Below are positions 1 through 5,271 of a DNA stretch of 5,271 nucleotides, one piece after another. Source of the stretch: Minisyncoccota bacterium. Its GTDB lineage: Bacteria; Patescibacteriota; Minisyncoccia; Phycocordibacterales; UBA2100. The DNA lies in the NCBI GenBank assembly GCA_016763615.1, contig JAESTJ010000008.1, forward strand, positions 1 to 5,271. Direction: 5' to 3'. Under the pieces are notes generated by a model. That model did no database searches. It was not told the origin of the DNA and worked only from the letters and a program-made list of their open reading frames with translations. Position 1 is the first letter of the stretch. Every line of letters begins with the position of its first letter. A program made the translations under genes and the position numbers.

Positions 1-17
1 AAACTTTACGATATTTT

Positions 18-126
18 ACTACTAACATGATAATTTAATTACAAACTGATTTAATTTTTCTGCCTGCCCCGTAGCTAAACGAAGCGAAGCGGAGTTTATG
101 GTACTGGGGTATGTGACTACTAACAT
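18..126. repeat. Pair of 11-bp direct repeats flanking the hairpin
   Basis: ACTACTAACAT occurs at 18-28 and again, identically, at 116-126, about 98 bases apart. The two copies bracket the GC-rich hairpin at 67-109. The arrangement resembles a target duplication around a small inserted element, or two copies of a binding or processing site. The sequence is AT-rich and short, so a chance match is possible. No transposase or terminal inverted repeat is visible. Confidence 0.45.
67..109. repeat. Imperfect hairpin with tandem GAAGC core
   Basis: On the plus strand CCCC (67-70) can pair with GGGG (106-109), GTA (71-73) with TAC (102-104) leaving one bulged T, and TAAAC (76-80) with GTTTA (94-98). 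The apical loop GAAGCGAAGCGGA holds a tandem GAAGC repeat. It is the only GC-rich part of the left intergenic region. It could be a 3'-end RNA structure of the leftward operon or a copy of a dispersed palindromic (REP-like) element. I cannot tell which without the rest of the genome. Confidence 0.55.
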
Positions 127-146
127 ATGCTTTTTTTAAAATTATA

Positions 147-638
147 TTATTTATCTCGCTTCCATTCCGATTTGGTGCCACTTCTTTGGTTCTCAGCCAT
201 AGCTAATTCTTCTTGAATCCCGTCGATTAAATCATACCCTTTTGCTTCTTCTAGGGTAACCCACTCGAACGATTCATCTTCGTCACTGAGTGTAACCTCG
301 CCAGAAGTATAGTCGGCTACGCACGCTATAACCATTGAGGGACTTCCGTCGTCGTGCACGGTAGCCAAACTTGTAACGTACTCAATGTTGTCGATCTCGA
401 TTCCCACCTCTTCCTGCACTTCTCGTCGCAAGGTTCTTTCTAAAACATTGTACCTATAGAACTCGGTATCCTTTGGTAGTTGTAAATAATCATCTGCTTC
501 TAATCTTCCTCCAGGAACTGTCCACATGCTGGGAAAACGTTTTTTGTCTGGTGATCGCTTAGTAATTAAATACTTTCCGTCTTTTATGATTATGACTGTG
601 ATTACTATTTCGTGAAGATATTTGCTTTCGGTGCTCAT
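147..638 (-). CDS. Nudix hydrolase with expanded Nudix box
   Basis: This is a complete 163-residue cytoplasmic protein of usual single-domain Nudix size. Nudix enzymes hydrolyse nucleoside diphosphates linked to another moiety, using Mg2+ or Mn2+. The domain begins with strands around residues 10-28 and reaches WTVPGGRLEADD (39-50). The metal-binding end of the box, REVQEEVGI, is intact at 72-80 and matches REUXEEXGU. Between the GG and this helix there are about 14 extra residues, and the usual first Glu of the box appears as Asp, so the consensus G-x5-E-x7-REUXEEXGU is split. I associate this expanded form with a set of Nudix proteins in CPR bacteria; that is recollection. The substrate cannot be read from the sequence; nucleotide-pool cleaning or nucleotide-sugar hydrolysis are both possible. 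The ATG follows AGAGGA at a 5-base spacing and lies one base after the upstream stop codon, so it is the last gene of the operon. Ends with TAA. Confidence 0.95.
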   Translation of the reverse strand: MSTESKYLHEIVITVIIIKDGKYLITKRSPDKKRFPSMWTVPGGRLEADDYLQLPKDTEFYRYNVLERTLRREVQEEVGIEIDNIEYVTSLATVHDDGSPSMVIACVADYTSGEVTLSDEDESFEWVTLEEAKGYDLIDGIQEELAMAENQRSGTKSEWKRDK

Positions 639-639
639 A

Positions 640-963
640 TTATTCCTCTACATGTTCTACTTTTTCTTCATCTTTCTTACGTGCACGTAGAATAAAAAAT
701 CGAACGACTAAAATTATACTCCAAAGCAAGAAGGCTCCTGTAGCAAGTGGTAGTGTCATTAATGCGAACCATCCTGCGACAAACATGCCAGACAGTAACC
801 CGCCGAGGTTAACCCCTAATAGAATACAGGCACTCGCTGACCCTTCATTAAGCGTACATCCCCCTGCTGAGGCAATCCCGCTTGAGATAAGAACAGAAAG
901 AACCGGAGCAATACCGAAGAGTACTATCGCTGCGTATACGCTGTATATGGTTTTCTTATTCAT
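640..963 (-). CDS. Small membrane protein with a Cys pair, unknown function
   Basis: This 107-residue protein has no function I can name. Hydrophobic segments lie at about residues 8-30 and 66-92, with a glycine-rich, moderately hydrophobic stretch at about 46-65 that may be a third helix. The segment GGCTLNEGSASAC (34-46) carries two cysteines ten residues apart, probably near or outside the membrane surface, where they could form a disulfide. The C-terminus (93-107) is highly charged and likely cytoplasmic. The pattern Cys-x-x-Asn-Glu-Gly, Cys, then Gly-Trp and a Leu-Pro before the last helix resembles small uncharacterised membrane proteins I recall from Proteobacteria, so it may be a conserved family. 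The ATG comes one base after the secD stop (TAATATG), with only a weak GAG upstream. Translation therefore probably depends on ribosomes finishing secD. Its position directly after secD makes a role in export or the envelope conceivable, but nothing proves it. Confidence 0.85.
   Translation of the reverse strand: MNKKTIYSVYAAIVLFGIAPVLSVLISSGIASAGGCTLNEGSASACILLGVNLGGLLSGMFVAGWFALMTLPLATGAFLLWSIILVVRFFILRARKKDEEKVEHVEE
644..649 (-). promoter_or_regulatory. Shine-Dalgarno site of the Nudix gene
   Basis: The minus strand reads AGAGGA followed by 5 bases and the ATG at 638. It lies inside the last codons of the upstream membrane-protein gene. It is the strongest ribosome binding site among the three coupled genes and fixes the Nudix start. 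Confidence 0.8.
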
Positions 964-964
964 A

Positions 965-2326
965 TTATTTTCTCAACCCTGTTCCAAACAGGAACTTAGC
1001 CACACCCTTGTTTTCATAATCTCCAAGAGCAAGAAGGAAGGTGCGACTTATAGTAATCGCGGTAAGCATAGAAATGATTACCCCAATACCAAACACCAGT
1101 GCAAACCCTTCTACGAGTGACGTACCAAACCAGAATAGAATTACGGCAGTAATAATACTTGAAAGGTTACCGTCACGAATTGATAGCCACGCTCGTTTGA
1201 ATCCGTCTTTAACGGCGTTGTTTGTCCATTTACCTTCGAGTAACTCTTCTTTCATGCGCTCAAATATGAGAATGTTCGCATCTACCGCCAGACCGATGGA
1301 GAGTATAAATCCTGCAAGACCTGCTGCAGTAAGGGTGATAGGGACAAGTTTAAAAATAGCTAACATCAGAGTTATATATACGGTTAGAGAAACAACGGAA
1401 AGTAATCCAGGCAAGCGATACCATAGCAACAGAAAGAGCGCTACAGCTGCAAGACCCCAGAGCCCTGCTTCGACTCCTTTAAAAAGAGTCTCTGCACCCA
1501 GTGAGGCCCCAATGGTTTGGCTTGAGAGAAGTTCAATAGGAAGCGGCAGTGCACCGAAGTTCAATTTTCGTACAAGTTCACGTGCTTCTTCTGGCTGGAA
1601 ACCCCCTGAAATTACAGCGCTTCCGCCACTGATTTTCTGGTTAATGACTGGGTTTGAAATAAGCTGCCCATCGAGGAAGATTCCAAATATTTCTCCAACG
1701 TGCTCCCCAGTGAACTCGCTGAATATCTTCCCCCCTTCGCTTGTAAAATCGAGTATTACGACAGGTTCATTAGAAAGCCCTCCACCGGATCCCCCCTGCC
1801 CAAACTGAAGATTTGCTCGGTCAAGATGCGCTCCGGTAAGAACCGCTGGACCAAAATTGTCATCAAATGAAATTTCAGCGACTCCATCTTCTCCAACGAC
1901 AAGGTCCTGAGTACTAATAGATTGCTGCAAACGAAACTCAAGCACCGGTGTTGCACCGATGAGATCGATAGCTTCTTGCGTATCGGTGACTCCCGGAAGT
2001 TCAATAATGAGACGCTCTTGTGCCTCACCTGAAAGCAGGCCACTGCGCTCTGTTTGAACTATGGGTTCAGAAACGCCGAACAAGTTCACACGTCGTTCAA
2101 TAGTATCGCGTAATGACGCCATAGATTCGCGTACATCTTCAGGTGCTAGCCGCGATGTATCTGCCTTGTACACGAGGTGCGTTCCTCCTGAGAGATCAAG
2201 TCCGAGTTTAAATGCGAAGTTGCCTCCTTGCGCTTCTGATGAAAATATAAACCACCCTACTCCTGAAGCGGCTATTAAAATTGCAAGTGCTATTAGTCTT
2301 TCTTTCCACATATGTATGGGCGGCAT
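965..2326 (-). CDS. secD: Protein translocase subunit SecD
   Basis: SecD pairs with SecF as an RND-type, proton-driven partner of SecYEG and helps complete export of proteins across the cytoplasmic membrane. The 453-residue product has the full family layout. TM1 spans about 11-29, then the family motif GLDLSGGTHL (42-51). The P1 periplasmic region follows, with ERRVNLFGVSEPIVQ (77-91), ELPGVTDTQEA (109-119) and IGATPVLEF (123-131). A Gly/Ser-rich linker lies at 176-184 and the P1 head at about 187-260. Five more helices occupy about 285-432. TM4 carries GLAVDANILIFER (345-357), whose Asp349 matches the Asp implicated in proton coupling. The protein is shorter than the E. coli one, as is common outside Proteobacteria. 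The first ATG at 2326 has AGG five bases upstream; an in-frame ATG at 2311 (residue 6) is an alternative. It lies 24 bases after the sugar transferase gene. No secF is present in the window. Ends with TAA. Confidence 0.97.
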   Translation of the reverse strand: MPPIHMWKERLIALAILIAASGVGWFIFSSEAQGGNFAFKLGLDLSGGTHLVYKADTSRLAPEDVRESMASLRDTIERRVNLFGVSEPIVQTERSGLLSGEAQERLIIELPGVTDTQEAIDLIGATPVLEFRLQQSISTQDLVVGEDGVAEISFDDNFGPAVLTGAHLDRANLQFGQGGSGGGLSNEPVVILDFTSEGGKIFSEFTGEHVGEIFGIFLDGQLISNPVINQKISGGSAVISGGFQPEEARELVRKLNFGALPLPIELLSSQTIGASLGAETLFKGVEAGLWGLAAVALFLLLWYRLPGLLSVVSLTVYITLMLAIFKLVPITLTAAGLAGFILSIGLAVDANILIFERMKEELLEGKWTNNAVKDGFKRAWLSIRDGNLSSIITAVILFWFGTSLVEGFALVFGIGVIISMLTAITISRTFLLALGDYENKGVAKFLFGTGLRK

Positions 2327-2353
2327 TATAGCCTAAACTCTAGATTATGGCTA
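2325..2353 (-). promoter_or_regulatory. Possible internal promoter before secD
   Basis: On the minus strand a perfect TATAAT (2330-2325) lies 17 bases downstream of TAGCCA (2353-2348), a four-of-six match to TTGACA. The -10 overlaps the first secD ATG, so a transcript from here would start near 2318 and could only use the second in-frame ATG at 2311. It sits in the only real gap of the operon. Perfect -10 hexamers also arise by chance in AT-rich DNA. Confidence 0.3.
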
Positions 2354-3706
2354 TGAACCACGTTTAAAGAGAATGGTTTTAAGAGTAAGAGCCGCTATAT
2401 GGAAATCAAGCCAGAGACTACGCTCTTTAATATAGTATAAGTCGTATGAAAGCTTCTCGGTGGTCGCATTCACGTCTACCTCGCCGTGCGAGTGATTATC
2501 ATGTTTTATCTGTGCCCAGCCTGTAAGACCTGGCTTCACTAAATGCCGTAAGTTGTAGTGAGGAATATTTTTTCGATACTCATCAACGAGTGCTGGTAGT
2601 TCTGGACGAGGTCCCACAAACGACATCTCTCCTTTCAGAACACTCCACAGCTGAGGAAGCTCGTCGAGCCGCGTACGTCGCAATATACGACCAGTGCGTG
2701 TTACAGAATGCATTGTTTTAAGCACTTGTTGCCCGACATCAGTCCCCGTCATACTACGAAACTTTACGAATGTGAATTTTTCTCCTCCAACTCCTATACG
2801 CTGAGTAGAGTAGAATATAGGGCCCTTACTTTCTAGCTTTATGGCGAGAATAATAAATGGATAGAGTAGTAGAGAGAAAATACCCAGTATTAAAGCCAAT
2901 AGTATGTCTATTGTTCGCTTAAATACAAAATATATATTGTGCTGCTTGAGTGACATGTAGCGTAGTACCCATCTTTCATCAATCAAAGAGAGTGGTATGC
3001 GCTCAAAAATTTCTTGGTACAAACGCCTGACGTCTATAAATTCGGCAACGCGATCAACAAAGGTGATGTCGTAGATGAACTTCATTAGAGTGTCGAGGGA
3101 ATGATTGCTCATGTCAGCGACAATTGTACTTACACTGCCACTATTTATAAGTAAACGTAATGTTCTTTTTGTCTCTTCGTCTGAAGATAATTCAGGGTGA
3201 ATAATTGCACGAAATTCTAATGGATAGAGAGGGTCACGATTCACCTCCTCAGTAAGCTTGGTTAATTCTAAACCTGTTCCGACAAGCACCGAGCCAATTT
3301 CCCTGCGGACAAGAATGTGTGGGTACATGTGGACACGCCAAAAATACAGCAAAGTAGTTGATACAAACAAATAAATGATAAGTACCGTTTTTGGTGTTAT
3401 CTCAAAAAATGGAATGAGGAAGAAATAGAGTGCTGCTATCGTAATATTAACTGCCTGTGCAGCAAATAAAATATTAGGTAGTTGTTTGCGGAAAAGTACT
3501 GTGTAGCGCCCATAGAGACCTGCAATAAAGTACACAACAAACCATATGATAAAAAGAATGGAAAACGAGGTTAAGTGAACAACTGCGTTTTCGAGACTTG
3601 GCACACTTACATGACGCAACAAAAGCGTAACCCATACCGATACGTAGAGGATGCTGATGTCTCCTGCCAAGAGAACCAGATACGCCTTGCGACTCAACAC
3701 GTGCAT
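2351..3706 (-). CDS. Polyprenyl-phosphate sugar-1-phosphate transferase (WbaP/WcaJ type)
   Basis: This enzyme moves a sugar-1-phosphate from a nucleotide sugar to a membrane polyprenyl phosphate, the first step in building exopolysaccharide, capsule or other lipid-linked glycans. The 451-residue product is a full-length large monotopic phosphoglycosyl transferase. The N-terminal half has about four helices (roughly 8-30, 45-66, 78-100, 105-123) and a Rossmann-like soluble part (about 136-230, starting at GSVLVGTG). The catalytic half begins at KRTIDILLALILG (263-275), the re-entrant membrane helix with Pro283. It continues with GPIFYSTQRIGVGG (295-308), KFRSM (315-319), RRTRLDELPQLW (343-354) with the catalytic Asp348-Glu349 pair, FVGPRPE (363-369) and KPGLTGWAQI (391-400). 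The sugar cannot be predicted. The frame is open upstream to a TTG at 3724, but I prefer the ATG at 3706, which has GGTGG four bases upstream and gives the usual N-terminus. It is the first gene of the leftward operon. Ends with TAG. Confidence 0.95.
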   Translation of the reverse strand: MHVLSRKAYLVLLAGDISILYVSVWVTLLLRHVSVPSLENAVVHLTSFSILFIIWFVVYFIAGLYGRYTVLFRKQLPNILFAAQAVNITIAALYFFLIPFFEITPKTVLIIYLFVSTTLLYFWRVHMYPHILVRREIGSVLVGTGLELTKLTEEVNRDPLYPLEFRAIIHPELSSDEETKRTLRLLINSGSVSTIVADMSNHSLDTLMKFIYDITFVDRVAEFIDVRRLYQEIFERIPLSLIDERWVLRYMSLKQHNIYFVFKRTIDILLALILGIFSLLLYPFIILAIKLESKGPIFYSTQRIGVGGEKFTFVKFRSMTGTDVGQQVLKTMHSVTRTGRILRRTRLDELPQLWSVLKGEMSFVGPRPELPALVDEYRKNIPHYNLRHLVKPGLTGWAQIKHDNHSHGEVDVNATTEKLSYDLYYIKERSLWLDFHIAALTLKTILFKRGS

Positions 3707-3758
3707 AGAGCCACCGTGCCACAAAATACTGCTGGCAGCAAGGATTTTGGGATCTATA

Positions 3759-3767
3759 TGCTATGAT
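3759..3767 (+). promoter_or_regulatory. Candidate extended -10 promoter of the small plus-strand gene
   Basis: TGCTATGAT is an extended -10 (TGn plus a five-of-six match to TATAAT). Transcription would start near 3774 and leave a leader of about 57 bases before the GTG at 3831. No convincing -35 is seen. The element faces the minus-strand candidate -10 only five bases away, so RNA polymerase could not occupy both at once. Confidence 0.35.
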
Positions 3768-3771
3768 TCAA

Positions 3772-3780
3772 ATTAGAACA
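3772..3780 (-). promoter_or_regulatory. Candidate extended -10 promoter of the minus-strand operon
   Basis: The minus strand reads TGTTCTAAT, an extended -10 (TGn plus a five-of-six match to TATAAT). Transcription would start near 3765, about 60 bases before the ATG at 3706. No good -35 is visible at 16-18 bases spacing, which extended -10 promoters can tolerate. It is the best candidate in the intergenic region but is not proven. Confidence 0.35.
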
Positions 3781-3818
3781 TATCGTTTGTTCGGGAAACT
3801 AGAAACACTAATTTGATT

Positions 3819-3825
3819 GGAGAAA
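3819..3825 (+). promoter_or_regulatory. Shine-Dalgarno site deciding the GTG start at 3831
   Basis: GGAGAAA begins 12 bases before GTG 3831, leaving 8 bases between GGAG and the start codon, a normal spacing. The earlier in-frame TTG at 3813 overlaps this region and has no such site upstream, so the GTG start is preferred. Confidence 0.65.
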
Positions 3826-3830
3826 CAGTC

Positions 3831-4115
3831 GTGATTAAAGGTAAAGAAACTGAACTCACACAACGACAAAAAACCGCCACCTTCTTCATCGCACTTCCGT
3901 TATTGGCGCTTTTTGCGATAAATTTCCTTTTTGGATTTGAGCCGCAAATAACGCGTCTACTCTATTCGTCCAAGCCAATGGTTCATATGAGTTTTTCTGA
4001 ATATATGGAAAGCTCAGTGCGCCAAAATGGCGATACAGTTTTCGTTTGGACTTTAACCGCGCTAGTCTATCCAGGCGCAAAACTTGGACAGCTTGCTCAC
4101 AATCAGCTCTTGTAA
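3831..4115 (+). CDS. Small single-gene unit for an unknown membrane protein
   Basis: I do not recognise this 94-residue protein. A charged, polar N-terminus (residues 1-14) precedes a clear hydrophobic helix at about 16-36. A mixed middle part (37-68) has the segment SFSEYMES, and a shorter hydrophobic stretch (about 69-82, TVFVWTLTALVYPG) may be a second helix or membrane-lying segment. There are no cysteines and no known catalytic motif. The topology is likely N-terminus inside. The reality of the gene rests on context: a Shine-Dalgarno before GTG, a possible own promoter, and a strong terminator starting about 40 bases after the TAA. The frame also reads as a plausible membrane protein throughout. 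It is the only plus-strand gene here, lying between the converging rodA and the diverging transferase gene. Starting at the TTG at 3813 would add six residues. An unannotated small RNA ending at the same terminator is the alternative. Confidence 0.65.
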   Translation: MIKGKETELTQRQKTATFFIALPLLALFAINFLFGFEPQITRLLYSSKPMVHMSFSEYMESSVRQNGDTVFVWTLTALVYPGAKLGQLAHNQLL

Positions 4116-4156
4116 GTAGTCGCTGATATCATCGTTGCACGAATCTTACATGACAT

Positions 4157-4203
4157 AGCTCCCGCCGAGACCGTTTTAGGTCGAGGCGGGAGCTTCTTTT
4201 TTT
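4157..4203 (+). terminator. Strong intrinsic terminator of the plus-strand gene
   Basis: GCTCCCGCC (4158-4166) pairs perfectly with GGCGGGAGC (4185-4193), with an outer A-T pair at 4157/4194. Inside, a GA/GA internal loop (tandem G-A mismatches) is followed by GACC/GGTC and a six-base loop GTTTTA. The stem runs directly into TTCTTTTTTTG (4194-4204). Only the plus direction has the T tract. Read leftwards the stem is followed by mixed sequence, so it should not end rodA transcripts efficiently. Confidence 0.92.
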
Positions 4204-4204
4204 G

Positions 4205-4347
4205 TTTGCATACTCAACTAATATCGAGGGCTCGTAAAATTGACGCAGGTTGAGGCGCGCAAGGAAATTGGAGCGAGACGTATTAACAATACGTTGAGCG
4301 ACTATTTTCGCAGCGCAACAAAAAGCTGCTTAAATTTTGCGAGTTCT
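4205..4347. other. Non-coding gap between the terminator and the rodA end
   Basis: This gap would be the 3' untranslated region of leftward rodA transcripts. It holds an inverted repeat at 4278-4294 and a weak five-base stem, GCAGC (4310-4314) with GCTGC (4325-4329). Neither is followed by a T tract on the minus strand, so no standard rodA terminator is visible. A plus-strand frame is open from 4222 across the rodA end, but it has no ribosome binding site or recognisable content. Confidence 0.6.
4278..4294. repeat. Perfect 7-bp inverted repeat with AAC spacer
   Basis: ACGTATT (4278-4284) and AATACGT (4288-4294) are exact reverse complements separated by AAC. It could form a small hairpin in the rodA 3' region or serve as a protein-binding palindrome. 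There is no T tract on either side, so it is not a standard terminator. Confidence 0.5.
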
Positions 4348-5271
4348 CTAAACTCCAAGAAATTCTCGTTGGGCGTCGTCGCGATGTACTGTGCGAGAGT
4401 AACGACTCATTCCCATAATCATTCCAAGAGCTGCAAATTCTGTAAGCAAGTGTGAACCTCCATAGCTCATAAACGGTAGGGTTACGCCAGTTACGGGAAG
4501 TAGACCAATGTTCATGCCAACGTGCACGGTGAAATGACTTATGAAGAGTATGGCTACTCCAAGTGCAAATAACGTTTCAAAGTTTGTGGCTCCTAGTTGT
4601 GCGTGCGCTAAAATTCGCCAAATGAGCACTGCAAATAATATGAATAAGAACAGCACACCAACAAATCCCCACTCTTCAGAAAATGAAGCAAAAATGAAAT
4701 CGGTCTCGTACTCCGGCAAAAACTGCAATTTACTTTGTGTACCGTAGCCTATTCCCTTTCCGAACAACCGCCCTGACCCTACGGCGATTGTTGATTGATA
4801 TGCATTGTATCCGGTGCCACGTATGTCAGCTAAGGGGTTCAAAAAAGTTACGATGCGATCCTTTTGGTAATCTGCAAACACAAACATCCACATCGCAGCA
4901 ATTGCAACCATGCCTATAATCAACACAGAGAGAAGGTGTTTTTTGGAAATACCAGAAACCATCACCATGCCAAACCACACGGAGAAAATCATAATGGCCG
5001 AGCCGAAGTCTGGCTGAAGAAGAATCAATATAAAAAGCACAAATGCGTATACACCAGAAAGGAGGATGTGCTTAACATTCGCTATTTCTATGTGTCGCCG
5101 TGTGAAATATTTTGCAAGTAGTGCAATAATAACCAGCTTCGCATACTCGGCTGGTTGCACTGCAAAGCCTCCGAAGTCAAAACGACTCTGTGCTCCTTTC
5201 ACCACATCTCCAAATATAAAAACGGCGACTAACAACAAGACAGTAATGATGAAAAGTAGTGTAATAACACT
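4348..5271 (-). CDS. rodA: RodA-type SEDS peptidoglycan glycosyltransferase, 5' end outside the window
   Basis: RodA is a multi-pass membrane enzyme that polymerises lipid II into glycan strands for side-wall growth, working with a class B penicillin-binding protein and MreB-family proteins. The frame stays open to the window edge, so 307 residues of the C-terminal part are visible; a TTG at 5238 is internal, not the start. Conserved SEDS features in order (visible numbering) are GAQSRFDFGGFAVQPAEYAK (26-45), LLQPDFGSA (84-92), and VGSGRLFGKGIGYGTQSKLQ (164-183). Next come FLPEYETDFIF (184-194), with Asp191 matching the Asp essential in RodA and FtsW, then EEWGFVG (199-205) and LPFMSYGGSHLL (265-276). 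The GTQ after the GKG motif favours RodA over FtsW. The last residues (about 290-307) are a short polar tail. It ends with TAG, converges on the small plus-strand gene and is separate from the leftward operon. Identification is firm; the start and upstream partner lie outside the window. Confidence 0.96.
   Translation of the reverse strand, partial: SVITLLFIITVLLLVAVFIFGDVVKGAQSRFDFGGFAVQPAEYAKLVIIALLAKYFTRRHIEIANVKHILLSGVYAFVLFILILLQPDFGSAIMIFSVWFGMVMVSGISKKHLLSVLIIGMVAIAAMWMFVFADYQKDRIVTFLNPLADIRGTGYNAYQSTIAVGSGRLFGKGIGYGTQSKLQFLPEYETDFIFASFSEEWGFVGVLFLFILFAVLIWRILAHAQLGATNFETLFALGVAILFISHFTVHVGMNIGLLPVTGVTLPFMSYGGSHLLTEFAALGMIMGMSRYSRTVHRDDAQREFLGV

Larger units (their letters stand above)
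1..146. other. AT-rich non-coding tail downstream of the Nudix gene
   Basis: No credible coding frame is present here. The stretch is strongly AT-rich except for a GC-rich island at about 61-109. It contains an imperfect hairpin, a pair of 11-base direct repeats and a run of seven T (A on the minus strand) at 131-137. It follows the last gene of the minus-strand operon, so its leftward transcript would be the operon's 3' untranslated region. I see no standard intrinsic terminator for leftward transcription: the hairpin is followed on the minus strand by GCAGGCAG and an A-rich run, not by U residues. Confidence 0.7.

Noticed and set aside
67..109. Left-edge hairpin as an intrinsic terminator of the Nudix operon
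   Set aside because: On the minus strand it is followed by GCAGGCAG and an A-rich run rather than a T tract, and the stem is broken by several unpaired bases.
1041..1808. 255-codon plus-strand open frame opposite secD
   Set aside because: It is fully antisense to the strongly conserved secD frame. Its product is rich in Ser, Pro and Arg with no recognisable fold or start signal, as expected of a shadow frame.
3707..3724. TTG at 3724 as the start of the sugar transferase
   Set aside because: The ATG at 3706 gives the usual short N-terminus before the first helix and has a GGTGG upstream. The extra six residues (MWHGGS) add nothing typical of the family.
4310..4329. GCAGC/GCTGC stem as a rodA terminator
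   Set aside because: The stem has only five pairs with a ten-base loop and no T tract follows it in the leftward direction.
4240..4455. Plus-strand open frame of 71 codons overlapping the end of rodA
   Set aside because: It has a TTG start without a ribosome binding site, runs antisense into the conserved C-terminus of rodA and has no recognisable content. The first part looks protein-like but is too short to trust.
147..5271. UGA recoding as in some CPR lineages, suggested by all six stops being TAA or TAG
   Set aside because: All genes read through conserved motifs without any in-frame TGA, and six stop codons are too few for the lack of TGA to mean much.

Overview
The window looks like chromosomal DNA from a bacterium of the Patescibacteria/CPR type, probably Parcubacteria-like. 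This is an inference from several things: very tightly packed genes, a compact SecD without an adjacent secF, a Nudix protein with an expanded Nudix box of a form I associate with that group, and orphan small membrane proteins. No rRNA, tRNA, transposase, phage gene or CRISPR array is visible, and the standard genetic code reads every gene without interruption.

Most genes lie on the minus strand. Reading leftwards from about 3.7 kb, a tight four-gene run encodes a polyprenyl-phosphate sugar-phosphate transferase (3706-2351), SecD (2326-965), a 107-residue membrane protein with a cysteine pair (963-640) and a Nudix hydrolase (638-147). The gaps are 24, 1 and 1 bases, so the last three genes are almost certainly translationally coupled. 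At the right edge a separate minus-strand gene, a rodA-type SEDS glycosyltransferase, enters the window without its start and ends at 4348.

Between rodA and the transferase lies one plus-strand gene (3831-4115) for a 94-residue membrane protein that I do not recognise. It behaves as a self-contained unit: a candidate extended -10 promoter, a Shine-Dalgarno sequence before a GTG start, and a strong intrinsic terminator at 4157-4203. Its promoter region is shared with the start of the minus-strand operon, and the two candidate -10 elements face each other.

The theme is the cell envelope. RodA polymerises peptidoglycan glycan strands, the transferase starts a lipid-linked glycan, and SecD helps pull exported proteins across the membrane. 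The two small membrane proteins are unassigned. The non-coding parts are the left 146 bases, with an imperfect hairpin between 11-base direct repeats, and the 232 bases between the converging plus-strand gene and rodA, which hold the terminator and a small inverted repeat. I see no clear evidence of a new multi-gene system. The most unusual items are the plus-strand small gene, the cysteine-pair membrane protein in the place where secF might be expected, and the flanked hairpin at the left edge.
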